Positions 17,337 through 26,709 of a stretch of 64,000 nt of DNA are shown here, one piece after another (positions within the stretch are counted from its first letter, which is position 1; each line of letters opens with the position of its first letter). A program made the translations under genes and the position numbers. Below the pieces are notes generated by a model that saw nothing but the letters and a program-made list of their open reading frames with translations, was not told the DNA's origin and did no database searches. The DNA comes from Vibrio inusitatus (GTDB lineage: Bacteria > Pseudomonadota > Gammaproteobacteria > Enterobacterales > Vibrionaceae): NCBI GenBank assembly GCA_024346935.1, contig AP024879.1:1364001-1428000 (forward strand), written 5' to 3'.

Positions 17337-18728
17337 TTATTCACGTAAGGCGCGCCCTTTGGCGCTTAACACAGGTTTTAGCAAGTAGTCGAGTACGGTT
17401 CGCTTACCTGTGATGATATCTACAGAAGCAGTCATACCAGGGATTATTGGCAATTCTCCGTCACTACCAAAACCGGTTTTTTCAGTGTGAACTCTAACTA
17501 AGTAAAAACTATTCCCTTCTTCATCTTGAATGGTATCGGCACTGATGTGCTCTAAGCGCCCCTCAAGGCCACCGTATTTGGTAAAGTCGTAGGCACTAAA
17601 CTTGACGATAGCAGGTAGACCAGGACGGAGGAAAGCGATGTCTTGAGGTGCGATCTCTGCCTCAACCACCAGCACATCTTCTGTAGGGACAATTTCTACA
17701 AGGTCCATTCCTGGCTGTATAACACCGCCTACAGTATTGGTGTAAAGTTTCTTAATCGTTCCTGTTACCGGCGAAGTGACGATCGTGCGGCTTACTCTAT
17801 CTTCTAAACCTATAGTGCTTTGCGTAATCGCTGATAGTTCATCTTGACTGAGATTAAGCTTCTCTTGTTGTTCAGAGCGAAAACCTAAAGCCGCATCGAC
17901 TCGACTGAGTAATGCCTCTCTAATTGACGCATTTAGTACAGGTACACGCCCTCGAGCAGAGTCTAGTTCACGTTTGGTATCGTTAACTTGTCGTTTCAGT
18001 TTAATGAATTCGATCTGCGGTACGATGCCTTCTTCGGCTAGAGGTGCCATAAGCTCATACTCTTTCTGAGCAAAGTCATAACCCTGCTGAAGGTTAGAGA
18101 TTCGGCCTCTTACTTCATTAAGATCTTGGATTTTCTGATCAACTTGTTGATCGAGTACTCTCAATTGGTTTCTAAGATTATTAAGATCTTGACGGTATTC
18201 AGCGCGTTGTCTGGCTGCCAATCTAGGTTGTGTCTCTTCAAAATTAGCTGGATAGATGAGCTTATCTGTACTAATCGTAACGCTATTACGCCAATTTCTT
18301 AGAGTGACATTTTCTATGACTTCAATACTGGCTACCGAGGCTGACAATTGCAGAACTTTAGCGGTCAGGTTGTAAATTTGTTGTTCGCGTTCTCTAAAGT
18401 CAGAGCGAAAACGAGTATCATCAATAAGCAGAAGTTGTTGCCCTTGAGTGACCTGTTGACCTTCTCTTACGAGAATTTCTTTAACTAGACCACCCTCTAG
18501 GTTTTGCACCACTTGTAGTTGACTTGAGGGAATAACCTTACCGCTGCCAACAGTGACCTTGTCTAATTCAGCCCAACTAGCCCAGCCGATAGCACAGCCG
18601 AAAAATAGAAGAACAAACCAGAGTAGTAACCTAGCATTTGAAGGGGTGTTTAAAAGAAGAGCTGCGGTTTTATCATCCACATACTCTAACTCGGTGCGAC
18701 CGAGATTTTTGAGCTTCTCTTGACTCAT
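17337..18728 (-). CDS. lapC: LapC-like HlyD-family membrane fusion protein
   Basis: A 463-residue periplasmic adaptor for type I secretion. One N-terminal membrane anchor (about residues 32-50) is followed by a lipoyl half-motif (GSGKVIPSSQLQVVQNLEGG), a long coiled-coil hairpin (about 110-300), and the C-terminal lipoyl and beta-barrel part (SRTIVTSPVTGTIKKLYTNT). It would link LapB to an outer-membrane TolC-type channel. It is the first gene of the leftward operon lapC-lapG-lapD-lapB, with the promoter presumably in the 327-base region before pdxH. Confidence 0.92.
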   Translation of the reverse strand: MSQEKLKNLGRTELEYVDDKTAALLLNTPSNARLLLWFVLLFFGCAIGWASWAELDKVTVGSGKVIPSSQLQVVQNLEGGLVKEILVREGQQVTQGQQLLLIDDTRFRSDFREREQQIYNLTAKVLQLSASVASIEVIENVTLRNWRNSVTISTDKLIYPANFEETQPRLAARQRAEYRQDLNNLRNQLRVLDQQVDQKIQDLNEVRGRISNLQQGYDFAQKEYELMAPLAEEGIVPQIEFIKLKRQVNDTKRELDSARGRVPVLNASIREALLSRVDAALGFRSEQQEKLNLSQDELSAITQSTIGLEDRVSRTIVTSPVTGTIKKLYTNTVGGVIQPGMDLVEIVPTEDVLVVEAEIAPQDIAFLRPGLPAIVKFSAYDFTKYGGLEGRLEHISADTIQDEEGNSFYLVRVHTEKTGFGSDGELPIIPGMTASVDIITGKRTVLDYLLKPVLSAKGRALRE

Positions 18729-19055
18729 AGGCCATCCATTTGCGCATTGAGTGAACGAAGGAAATTGAATCTATAACTAGCTTGATAGATATAGTTAACG
18801 TTTTCTCTATAGTATTCTTATTTGTTGTTAATGTTAAGCGTGTAAGCAATTCATTTACTCTATATTTACATCCAGTAAAGCTCAGTAGGTTGTTGAATTA
18901 TCGAGCGAATATTTGTTGTGTTTATGTTTCGTTACATAAATAACCGCTTTTAAAAACGGTTAAAAGAGGCTCATGCATGTGTTTCATTTGAAAACGCTCT
19001 TGAGTTCTTGTGCAGAGGCGCGCAGAATTTAGCAAATTCGATTTGAGGAAGTGAA
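18729..19055. promoter_or_regulatory. divergent promoter region lapC / pdxH
   Basis: This 327-base AT-rich stretch holds no convincing gene. A small inverted repeat TAACCG (18941-18946) and CGGTTA (18957-18962) is the only evident structure. It must hold promoters for both divergent units; no regulator site is recognised with certainty. Confidence 0.4.
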
Positions 19056-19694
19056 ATGAAGTTAACGGATATACGTCGAGATTATACCTTGGGTGGTCTT
19101 CGCAGAAAGGATTTGAAATCAAATCCAGTTGATCAATTTAACCTTTGGTTAGAACAAGCTATCGAAGCTCAGTTAACAGATCCTACAGCAATGACAGTCG
19201 CAACTGTTGACGAGCGGGGCCAGCCTTATCAACGAATCGTATTACTGAAAAGTCTGGATGATCGTGGCTTTGTGTTTTACACCAACCTTGGAAGTCGTAA
19301 AGCGATACATCTACAAGAGAATAATAGAATTAGCCTTCATTTCCCTTGGCACCTATTAGAACGTCAGGTTCATGTTACGGGGATAGCACAGAAACTCACT
19401 GCAGCAGAAAACTTCAAATACTTCACGTCTCGTCCTAAGGAGAGTCAACTTGCCGCTATTGCTAGTAAACAAAGCTCTCGTATTTCCGCTCGAGGCATTC
19501 TTGAAGGTAAGTTCCTTGAACTGAAAAAGAAGTTTTCAGAGGGAGAGATTCCAATGCCCTCTTTCTGGGGAGGATATCGAGTGAAAATTGAATCTATCGA
19601 GTTTTGGCAAGGTGGTGCGAATCGGCTGCATGATAGATTCATTTATACCGCAGAAGATAAACCTGAATGGGATATTGAGCGCCTAGCGCCTTAA
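19056..19694 (+). CDS. pdxH: PdxH, pyridoxamine/pyridoxine 5'-phosphate oxidase
   Basis: A 212-residue FMN enzyme that oxidises PNP or PMP to pyridoxal 5'-phosphate, the last step of vitamin B6 synthesis and salvage. Family motifs are present: AMTVATVDERGQPYQRIVLL, FYTNLGSRKA (FMN phosphate site), RPKESQLAAIASKQSS, and the C-terminal SIEFWQGGANRLHDRFIYT. The terminal residues IERLAP are the usual end. GAGGAAG precedes the ATG by 7 bases. The stop codon TAA abuts a parS2 site. Confidence 0.97.
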   Translation: MKLTDIRRDYTLGGLRRKDLKSNPVDQFNLWLEQAIEAQLTDPTAMTVATVDERGQPYQRIVLLKSLDDRGFVFYTNLGSRKAIHLQENNRISLHFPWHLLERQVHVTGIAQKLTAAENFKYFTSRPKESQLAAIASKQSSRISARGILEGKFLELKKKFSEGEIPMPSFWGGYRVKIESIEFWQGGANRLHDRFIYTAEDKPEWDIERLAP

Positions 19695-19708
19695 TTTACA
19701 CTGTAAAG
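19694..19708. other. parS2 centromere site touching the pdxH stop
   Basis: ATTTACACTGTAAAG fits NTTTACANTGTAAAN; its first base is the last base of the pdxH stop codon. Confidence 0.82.
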
Positions 19709-19759
19709 CTAGGAAGTTACAAGTCGTCTCTTTTTCACTAGTTCGACTCTAAGTTAGTC

Positions 19760-19846
19760 GTCATACCCGAGTGCTTTTATCGGGTATCTACTTCTATAAA
19801 TGCATCTGCTTCTAAAAAGATCCCCGATAAAAAACTCGGGGACGAT
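19760..19846. repeat. BIME-like pair of inverted REP palindromes
   Basis: A GTCAT head (19760) is followed by hairpin ACCCGA...TCGGGT (19765-19785) and ATCT. Facing it on the other strand is hairpin TCCCCGA...TCGGGGA (19821-19842), ending in CGAT. The second palindrome is the reverse complement of the first one in the array units at 33.17-33.69 kb. It lies between pdxH and the ACT-domain gene. Confidence 0.75.
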
Positions 19847-19964
19847 GATTATTATTCGCATGAGCACTAGTAGTGATTTAATTTGCTAAGAATCTGTTAG
19901 GCCACATTTAGATGAATGGGCAATGCTACTGTATGAAAGTCAGGTGAGAACCTAAGGAAATAGA

Positions 19965-20363
19965 ATGTCAGGAATTAAAGAGTTAGATTTACTTCTTAAA
20001 TCAATGAAACCGCACTTAGTGAAAGGTGAGTTTGTTTTTTGCACCGTGGCAGCAGGCAAGCTAGGCGACTATGTTGAACTTAACCCTATTGGCACTTTTA
20101 TTGAACCTGAAGGTTTAACCTTAGTGCTAGAAAGAAGTGTGGCAGAGCAGAATCAATTACCGTTTGATGGCTCCTTTCGAATGATTACATTAACCGTGCA
20201 TTCAAGTCTTGAGGCTGTGGGCCTCACTGCTGCAGTTTCAACTAAATTGGCTTCAAAGGACATCAGTGCGAATGTGGTAGCTGCGTATTACCATGACCAT
20301 ATTTTTGTTCCGGCTGCAAAGGCTGACTTAGCTCTTCAAGCTTTGAATGAATTTAGCGAGTAA
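19965..20363 (+). CDS. ACT-domain protein (DUF2241 / ACT_3 type)
   Basis: A 132-residue cytoplasmic protein beginning MSGIKELDLLLKSMKPHL. It contains GEFVFCTVAAG and NPIGTFIEPEGLTLVL, then an ACT-like ligand fold ending in VVAAYYHDHIFVPAAKADLA. The family is widely annotated as ACT domain containing, presumably binding an amino acid, with no proven role. AAGGAAA precedes the ATG. The gene is a single unit with a bidirectional terminator shared with btuB. Confidence 0.85.
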   Translation: MSGIKELDLLLKSMKPHLVKGEFVFCTVAAGKLGDYVELNPIGTFIEPEGLTLVLERSVAEQNQLPFDGSFRMITLTVHSSLEAVGLTAAVSTKLASKDISANVVAAYYHDHIFVPAAKADLALQALNEFSE

Positions 20364-20387
20364 TATTATTCTTAAAATAGTAGATAC

Positions 20388-20417
20388 AAAAATCCCGACA
20401 TAAATGTCGGGATTTTT
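20388..20417. terminator. bidirectional terminator between the ACT-domain gene and btuB
   Basis: AAAAATCCCGACAT (20388-20401) pairs with ATGTCGGGATTTTT (20404-20417), giving U-runs in both directions between convergent genes. Confidence 0.88.
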
Positions 20418-20435
20418 GTATCGCGTTAACGAGTA

Positions 20436-22301
20436 CTAGAAGCGGTAGTCTAGGCCCGCGTAGTAGCTTCTTTCTGCACCAACCCAATAAAATTGGTTGA
20501 ATGAGTCGTAACTGGTTTCGTAGTCTTCATCAAATAAATTGTCGACTTTAAACTTAACGTCCAAATTGTCTGTCACTTTATAGGAACTAGCAAAGTCTAC
20601 AGTGATGTATGAGTCTAGCTCTACTGTGCCTTTGGCATCAGGACGCTCACCAGTATAGTTTGTGGCAAGAGATAAACCGAGTGCTTCGTAGTTATATCCA
20701 GCGATCCATTTGTAGTTCTGTTTTGCTCGGCGGTCTAGTTGGCGGTCGTTTGTGCGATCTTGTGGATCTTTCCAATCACCTACTAGGATGTGATGAACAG
20801 GACCTGTATCAAAATCAACACTTAACTCGATACCTTGAATTCGTGCATCTTCAACGTTGGATGGCACGAATGTAAGTGGATCAGCAACGATAAGATTTTC
20901 AATATCATTTTGGTATGCAACTAGCTGCCATGTAAACAAGTCATAGTAGCCATTTAAGCCCACTTCAAATGACTCTGATTTTTCTGGTTCTAAGTCCGGA
21001 TTACCAGACCCCCCAAAGGCATCAGAGTAAAAAAGGTCAAAGAATGTTGGCGCACGGAATGCAGTGCCGTAATTACTGGTAAGCTGTATTGAGTCTGTTA
21101 TAAACCAACCAGCCCCAATCCCCCAAGTTGTGTTACCACCATAGGCACTGTTTTCATCATGACGAACACTTGCTTCTAGGAGCACAGGGGAGAAATCTAT
21201 GGCAGTAGTAACAAATACACCAGTGTTATTGCGCGTAGTTTCTGTGAAGTCTTGTACTGGTGTTCCGTAGATTTCACCTGAATTATTCGCTTCATCATAG
21301 GAGTAATCTACCCCACCGTTTAATGTCACTGCATCAATACCTTTATAGGTATTCACCCAAAGTACAGAAGTGCGTTTTGAGTCAATAAAGCTTCTCGGTG
21401 CATTGGTTACATCATTACCATCACTTTGCTCTTCAGCTGAAAAGTTGACTTGCAGTGAAGAGTTAAAGTCATCAATTTGATAATTCACATTACCAGAAAC
21501 GATGTAGCTTTCAGTCTCTTGACGCTTTGGCGTACCTGAAGGTCCAAAGTCTCCAACATACTGGTTTTCATAGCGTTGCCAAACACCGTTGAAGCCGGCG
21601 CTCCAGTTGTTATTAATTTTTTTAGTAACACCACCTGTTGCAAACTGAGATTGGTAACCAAAGTCTTGGTCAATATCTTGGTCTGTAATGTTGTAGCCCT
21701 TGCTGCCTTCATTGCTTATTACGATATGACCTTGAGCGGAATCGGACAGATCACCTGCAGAGCGCCAACCTTCTTGATGATAGTTGTTTGAACCACCATT
21801 TAAGGTTAGTTCATGCACTGATTCATTATTTGGTTTAGTGATAATTGCAATAACACCACCAATAGCATCTGCACCATATACAGCTGCACGTGGACCACGC
21901 ACAACTTCAATGCGTTCGATAGCAAAAGCAGGAATTAAACCTAAAGTGTTGTATGTGCCACCAGCCGCAGTATTTAAACGCACACCGTCTAGCAAAATTA
22001 AGGTTTGATTACTGTTAGAGCCGCGAAGAAACACACTGTTATTACTGGCTTTGGTTCCTTGTCCGCGAACTTCGACGCCTGGCAAAGTTTCTAACACATC
22101 ATAAGCACTATCAGCTTGCAGTTGCTCTATTTGTTCGCGTTCAACAACACTCACGGAAGCTAATGCAGAAGTTTTAGTTTGTTCAAATCGATTGGCTGTG
22201 ACGACCATAGTTTCATCAACTTCTGTAGAGTCGACGTCTTGAGCTAAAAGTGTTGGAGCGTACAGCGAAACAATGGCTGTAGCTAAAATGGATTTTTTCA
22301 T
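20436..22301 (-). CDS. btuB: BtuB, TonB-dependent vitamin B12 receptor
   Basis: A 621-residue outer-membrane receptor. A signal peptide (about residues 1-20) is followed by the TonB box region DETMVVTANRF, very like the E. coli BtuB box, then the plug domain (PGVEVRGQGTKASNNSVFLR, DGVRLN, IERIEVVRGPRAAVYGADAI) and a 22-strand barrel ending in an aromatic residue (LDYRF). It imports cobalamin with TonB energy. A cobalamin riboswitch lies directly upstream, which supports the substrate independently. Plug and barrel are complete. Confidence 0.94.
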   Translation of the reverse strand: MKKSILATAIVSLYAPTLLAQDVDSTEVDETMVVTANRFEQTKTSALASVSVVEREQIEQLQADSAYDVLETLPGVEVRGQGTKASNNSVFLRGSNSNQTLILLDGVRLNTAAGGTYNTLGLIPAFAIERIEVVRGPRAAVYGADAIGGVIAIITKPNNESVHELTLNGGSNNYHQEGWRSAGDLSDSAQGHIVISNEGSKGYNITDQDIDQDFGYQSQFATGGVTKKINNNWSAGFNGVWQRYENQYVGDFGPSGTPKRQETESYIVSGNVNYQIDDFNSSLQVNFSAEEQSDGNDVTNAPRSFIDSKRTSVLWVNTYKGIDAVTLNGGVDYSYDEANNSGEIYGTPVQDFTETTRNNTGVFVTTAIDFSPVLLEASVRHDENSAYGGNTTWGIGAGWFITDSIQLTSNYGTAFRAPTFFDLFYSDAFGGSGNPDLEPEKSESFEVGLNGYYDLFTWQLVAYQNDIENLIVADPLTFVPSNVEDARIQGIELSVDFDTGPVHHILVGDWKDPQDRTNDRQLDRRAKQNYKWIAGYNYEALGLSLATNYTGERPDAKGTVELDSYITVDFASSYKVTDNLDVKFKVDNLFDEDYETSYDSFNQFYWVGAERSYYAGLDYRF

Positions 22302-22325
22302 TTTGAGTCCTAATACGCGTAGTTA

Positions 22326-22351
22326 TAAAAACGCTTATGTTTGCGTTTTTT
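22326..22351 (-). terminator. intrinsic terminator of the riboswitch expression platform
   Basis: On the minus strand AAAAACGC pairs with GCGTTTTT across an eight-base loop, about 25 bases before the btuB start and just after the aptamer. It would stop transcription or mask the start when cobalamin is bound. Confidence 0.6.
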
Positions 22352-22356
22352 CTTAC

Positions 22357-22550
22357 TGGCAGGTATTCGGACTAATGAGCACTGTAGAGTCGTATCTACA
22401 ACCTAGCGTCGCACTTCCTGCAATAGGCTATTGCAGTGTGTAGGGTCACCCCTAAGACGTTCGTTCTCAAATACCGCTGCGCGTCAGTTTTGGATTCACA
22501 CCAAATTCCCTTTTAAGCCTGAAATCTCCGATTTCATGACACCAGCGGGG
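22357..22550 (-). promoter_or_regulatory. cobalamin riboswitch controlling btuB
   Basis: Read on the minus strand, the region holds GGGAATTTGGTGTGAATCC (5' side, near 22500), a GACGCGCAGCGGTA segment, and the B12-box-like AGTCCGAATACCTGCC at the 3' side (22359-22374). These occur in the order and spacing of the cobalamin aptamer. It lies 56 bases upstream of btuB. Binding of adenosylcobalamin is expected to switch btuB off. Confidence 0.92.
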
Positions 22551-22739
22551 GAGAGTCTATAGAGTGTTAAAGGAGGTGTCTAGTTCCCTGAAAAACTTGT
22601 TAAATGTGACGAAATGTAATGTTAAGCGGCTGTAATCACACTTCTCTTGATCAGTGTTCCGTATTCTTTGCTTTGCATAGTTGCGCTCTGTAGGATTGTC
22701 GCCAAATTCATGGTGGTTTTATAGAGCTGAGGAAAAGCA

Positions 22740-25700
22740 ATGTTTACAGCATCTAGTGTTTTAAATCCCGATTTCATTAACCAACCGAAAGAGACGCTTT
22801 GGTCTCTTATTTCACCTATGTACATGGTGGATGAATCGACTTGGTTGAATGAATTATTAAAGCTAGCAACACCTCTTGAAGAGGAAAAGCAGCGCACAAA
22901 ACGCCAAACTACGGCTCTAATTACAGCGATTCGCGCCGATAAGCGTTCAATCCAGATGATTGACGCGCTTTTACTGGAATACAGCTTAGATACGCAAGAA
23001 GGCATTTTGTTGATGTGTCTTGCCGAAGCATTGATGCGCATTCCTGACTCTGAAACTGCCGATGCCCTAATCAAAGACAAACTAACGGTAGCCGATTGGA
23101 AGTCTCATCTAAGCCAATCTGACTCAGTGTTTGTTAATGCCTCAACTTGGGGTTTAATGCTGACAGGTAAGGTTGTCGGGGTTAACAATCAAGAAACAAC
23201 TAGCCCAAGTTCTGCTTTGTCTAAGCTAGTAAATAAAATGTCTGAGCCGGTGATTCGTAAGGCGATGCACCAAGCAATGAAGGTTATGGGGCACCAGTTT
23301 GTATTAGGTCGTGATATTAAAGAAGCCCAGAAAAACGGAGCTTCATTACGTAAAAAAGGGTTTACCCACTCTTTTGATATGCTTGGCGAAGCGGCTTTAA
23401 CTTCAGAGGATGCACAAAAGTACTTCAATGACTACTTGATGGCGATCGAATCTGTAGGCCGAAACAAACAAAATGATGACTCAAGTCCTGCACCATCTAT
23501 TTCTATCAAGCTATCAGCATTGCACCCTCGTTATGAGGTAGCAAACAAAGAGCGAGTTCTCAACGAGCTTCATGACACATTGATTGAGTTATTAACTCGA
23601 GCTATCGAGCTAGATGTAGCCATCACCATTGATGCAGAAGAAGCGGATCGTCTTGAATTGTCTTTGCAGTTGTTTGAGAAGGTCTACACCAACGATCTTG
23701 TTAAAGGCTGGGGCAAGTTTGGGCTTGTGATCCAAGCATACTCAAAGCGTTGTTTACCTGTTTTAGTATGGGTGAATGCGCTTGCGAAAGAGCAGGGCGA
23801 TCTTATCCCACTGCGTTTGGTTAAGGGCGCGTATTGGGATAGTGAGATTAAATGGTCGCAGCAGGCCGGTTACGCTAACTACCCTGTTTACACGCGCAAA
23901 GAAGCCACGGATATGTCTTATCTGGCTTGTGCTCGCTTCTTATTGAGTGACAGTGTACGTGGCAATATTTTCCCACAATTTGCGAGCCATAATGCGCATA
24001 CTGTAACTGCTATTGCAGAGATGGCAGATCATTCGGACTATGAGTTCCAGCGCCTGCATGGCATGGGCGACTCGCTCTACCATCATGTGATGGAGAAGTA
24101 TGGTCAACCTGTGCGTATCTACGCGCCAGTAGGAAGCCACAAAGATTTACTACCGTACTTAGTGCGTCGTCTTCTTGAAAATGGTGCCAACAGCTCGTTT
24201 GTACATAGACTGGTTGATGCACGTTGTCCGGTTGAAGATCTCACACATCACCCCGTTGATACTTTGTTATCCAATGAAACCCTACACAATGATCAGATCC
24301 CGCTTCCACCGCAGATATTTGGTGAGCGAGTGAATTCCATCGGTATCAATGTGGATGTTGAGAGTGAGGCTCTGCCATTTGAAGAACAAGTAACAAGCTT
24401 CTTTGAGAAGCAATGGCTAGGTACTCCAATCATCAATGGATCTGCAATTTCAGGAACTATGATCAAGGAAGAAAATGTCGTAGCTCCTTTTGATCGTCGT
24501 TTAACCGTAGGTAAGATCAGTTTTGCAAACCTTGATCATGTTTCCGAGGCGATTGCCACCGCTCAATTAGGCCTTGAGCACTGGCGGTATGCGCCGGTTG
24601 CTCGTCGTGCTGAGTGTTTGAAAAATCTCGCGGATAAACTAGAAGAGAATCTTGCTGAGCTAGTTGCCCTTTGTCATATGGAAGCAGGCAAAACTATCCA
24701 TGACAGTATTGATGAGGTACGTGAAGCGGTCGACTTCTGTCGCTACTATGCAGATAGCGCCATTCATCTTGGCCCTGAATCTATTCAAGGTTTTGATGGC
24801 AACTTGCAATGGTGTGAGCGACATGGCCGTGGGGTATTTGTGTGCATTAGCCCATGGAACTTCCCGTTAGCGATCTTCTTGGGGCAAATATCGGCGGCGC
24901 TTGTCGCAGGTAATACCGTTATCGCGAAACCTGCTGAGCAAACAAGTTTGATTGCCTCTCGAACCATAGAGTTGATGCTAGAGTCAGGTTTCCCTGCAGA
25001 TGTGATTCAATTCCTTCCAGGACGAGGGGCAGAGATTGGTTCTGCTCTTACTTCTCATCCTGCGATTGCAGGTGTGGCATTTACTGGCTCGACTGCTACG
25101 GCTAAGCGAATCAACCTCTCTCTTGCTGAACGCGACAGCCAACCGGTTCCGTTTATTGCAGAAACGGGGGGACAGAATGCAATGATCGTCGATTCTACAG
25201 CGCTTCCAGAACAAGTGGTTCGTGATGTAGTGCGAAGTGCGTTTGCTTCTGCAGGTCAGCGCTGTTCGGCGCTACGAGTGTTGTTTGTTCAACAAGACAT
25301 AGCACCAAGAATTATTACGTTGATTCAAGGGGCAATGAAAGAACTCAGCGTAGGTTTGCCTTATCTGCACAGCACCGATGTAGGCCCTGTGATTGATGAG
25401 CTAGCCCAACAGAAGTTGCTCTCACATATCGAGACTATGCGCAAAACCCAGAAGGTTATTGCTGAAGTCGAATTAGGTGAGCAATGCAATCCTGGAATGT
25501 ATGTACCACCAACGGCAATCGAGATTAGTGATATCTCTGTGTTAAAAGAAGAACAGTTCGGTCCAATCTTGCATATCGTACAATTTGAGGCGAGCCAGAT
25601 CGCTGAGATCGTGGATACGATTAATAACACAGGCTTTGGTTTAACCATGGGTATTCACTCTCGTAATGAAACCACTTATCGCTGGATTGAAGAAAATGCT

Positions 25701-25910
25701 CGAGTGGGCAACTGTTACATTAACCGTGATCAAGTGGGTGCAGTGGTAGGCGTTCAACCCTTTGGTGGGCAGGGGCTATCTGGTACTGGTCCAAAAGCCG
25801 GTGGGTCAAATTATTTGTATCGCTTTACTGAACATGTGTGCCGAAATCGTCAAGTGACGGATTCAACACAAGCACAACAATCTACACAAACTGATGAGCA
25901 AGGGGTATAG
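22740..25910 (+). CDS. putA: PutA, bifunctional proline dehydrogenase / P5C dehydrogenase
   Basis: A 1056-residue PutA that oxidises proline to glutamate. The FAD-binding proline dehydrogenase barrel spans about residues 200-480 (SIKLSALHPRYE, RLVKGAYWDSEIK, FASHNAHTV, YAPVGSHKDLLPYLVRRLLE). The P5C dehydrogenase part covers about 570-1035, with FTGSTATAKRI and the catalytic cysteine Cys842 in AGQRCSALR. It lacks the N-terminal ribbon-helix-helix found in E. coli PutA, so it should not repress its own gene. AGGAAAAGC precedes the ATG. The next gene follows after two bases. Confidence 0.97.
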   Translation: MFTASSVLNPDFINQPKETLWSLISPMYMVDESTWLNELLKLATPLEEEKQRTKRQTTALITAIRADKRSIQMIDALLLEYSLDTQEGILLMCLAEALMRIPDSETADALIKDKLTVADWKSHLSQSDSVFVNASTWGLMLTGKVVGVNNQETTSPSSALSKLVNKMSEPVIRKAMHQAMKVMGHQFVLGRDIKEAQKNGASLRKKGFTHSFDMLGEAALTSEDAQKYFNDYLMAIESVGRNKQNDDSSPAPSISIKLSALHPRYEVANKERVLNELHDTLIELLTRAIELDVAITIDAEEADRLELSLQLFEKVYTNDLVKGWGKFGLVIQAYSKRCLPVLVWVNALAKEQGDLIPLRLVKGAYWDSEIKWSQQAGYANYPVYTRKEATDMSYLACARFLLSDSVRGNIFPQFASHNAHTVTAIAEMADHSDYEFQRLHGMGDSLYHHVMEKYGQPVRIYAPVGSHKDLLPYLVRRLLENGANSSFVHRLVDARCPVEDLTHHPVDTLLSNETLHNDQIPLPPQIFGERVNSIGINVDVESEALPFEEQVTSFFEKQWLGTPIINGSAISGTMIKEENVVAPFDRRLTVGKISFANLDHVSEAIATAQLGLEHWRYAPVARRAECLKNLADKLEENLAELVALCHMEAGKTIHDSIDEVREAVDFCRYYADSAIHLGPESIQGFDGNLQWCERHGRGVFVCISPWNFPLAIFLGQISAALVAGNTVIAKPAEQTSLIASRTIELMLESGFPADVIQFLPGRGAEIGSALTSHPAIAGVAFTGSTATAKRINLSLAERDSQPVPFIAETGGQNAMIVDSTALPEQVVRDVVRSAFASAGQRCSALRVLFVQQDIAPRIITLIQGAMKELSVGLPYLHSTDVGPVIDELAQQKLLSHIETMRKTQKVIAEVELGEQCNPGMYVPPTAIEISDISVLKEEQFGPILHIVQFEASQIAEIVDTINNTGFGLTMGIHSRNETTYRWIEENARVGNCYINRDQVGAVVGVQPFGGQGLSGTGPKAGGSNYLYRFTEHVCRNRQVTDSTQAQQSTQTDEQGV

Positions 25911-25912
25911 CC

Positions 25913-26608
25913 ATGAAAAAAGCATCGATTTGCTTCTCAGAAGCACAACACGCGTGGGCACTTTGGAATCAAACGGCATACGCGACTCGCTACGAGCTTC
26001 TTTGTTCGGTAGCGACTAAGCTTAAATTGGACAACTTTAAGGCTCCATTGGCATTTCATCATAAACACAGCGCTCAGTTATTATCTGAGCCTGAATTGAT
26101 GCCGGGTCCAACGGGAGAAACCAATGAGCTTTACACCGCAGGGCGCGGAGTCGCACTTATCATTGCTGATAAGTCTGTGGAGCTAGGTTGTGCAAAAGCA
26201 CTCTACGCACAGCTAGCGGTGGCGCTACTGTCGGGAAATTGTGTGCTACTGTGTGTGCAAGATAGTGAGTTGGCAAACGAAGTATTGACGCTTATCGAGA
26301 ATCTATCGCTTCCATTAGGCGTAATTAGTTTGGTGGAGTATGACCAATTCTCTCAATTATTGGATAGTGATGTTCGTGTTGTCTGTGTTCTAGGTGAAGA
26401 AGAGCTAGTGAAGTCAGTAAATCGCAGCTTGGCAGGTAAACCTGGTGCTATCGCTCCGTTAGTCACCGAGGTGGACTTGCACAGAATGCCAGTAGCGCAA
26501 GACCCTAAATTGGCTCTTCGCTACATTACAGAGCGCACACGAACTATAAATATTACAGCGGTTGGCGGCAATGCAACACTGCTCGAGTTGGGTAGTGCTG
26601 AACATTAA
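25913..26608 (+). CDS. stand-alone ALDH-superfamily-like C-terminal partner of PutA
   Basis: A 231-residue protein starting two bases after putA and surely co-transcribed. The middle part (AGRGVALIIADKSVELGCAK, then ALYAQLAVALLSGNCVLLC) resembles the Rossmann half of aldehyde dehydrogenases, and ITERTRTINITAVGGNATLL resembles the end of the C-terminal ALDH-like domain found fused to long PutA proteins. The catalytic cysteine motif is absent, so it should be non-enzymatic, perhaps helping PutA oligomerisation or channelling. Databases often label such genes 1-pyrroline-5-carboxylate dehydrogenase, which the missing motif does not support. Confidence is high that it belongs with PutA, lower on the role. 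Confidence 0.75.
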   Translation: MKKASICFSEAQHAWALWNQTAYATRYELLCSVATKLKLDNFKAPLAFHHKHSAQLLSEPELMPGPTGETNELYTAGRGVALIIADKSVELGCAKALYAQLAVALLSGNCVLLCVQDSELANEVLTLIENLSLPLGVISLVEYDQFSQLLDSDVRVVCVLGEEELVKSVNRSLAGKPGAIAPLVTEVDLHRMPVAQDPKLALRYITERTRTINITAVGGNATLLELGSAEH

Positions 26609-26709
26609 GGTCAATAGGCTCTAGCCACGCTCAAATATCACGATACCGAGTTGAAACCTTTGGATTCACTCGGTATTTTGTTATCTGACGTATTAAAGGA
26701 ATGTGGAAC

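Noticed and set aside
18922..19122. 66-codon minus-strand frame across the pdxH start
   Set aside because: It overlaps the clear pdxH start and ribosome site and has no protein-like pattern.
22622..23080. 152-codon minus-strand frame opposite the putA start
   Set aside because: It is antisense to the conserved N-terminal part of PutA and has no own signals.
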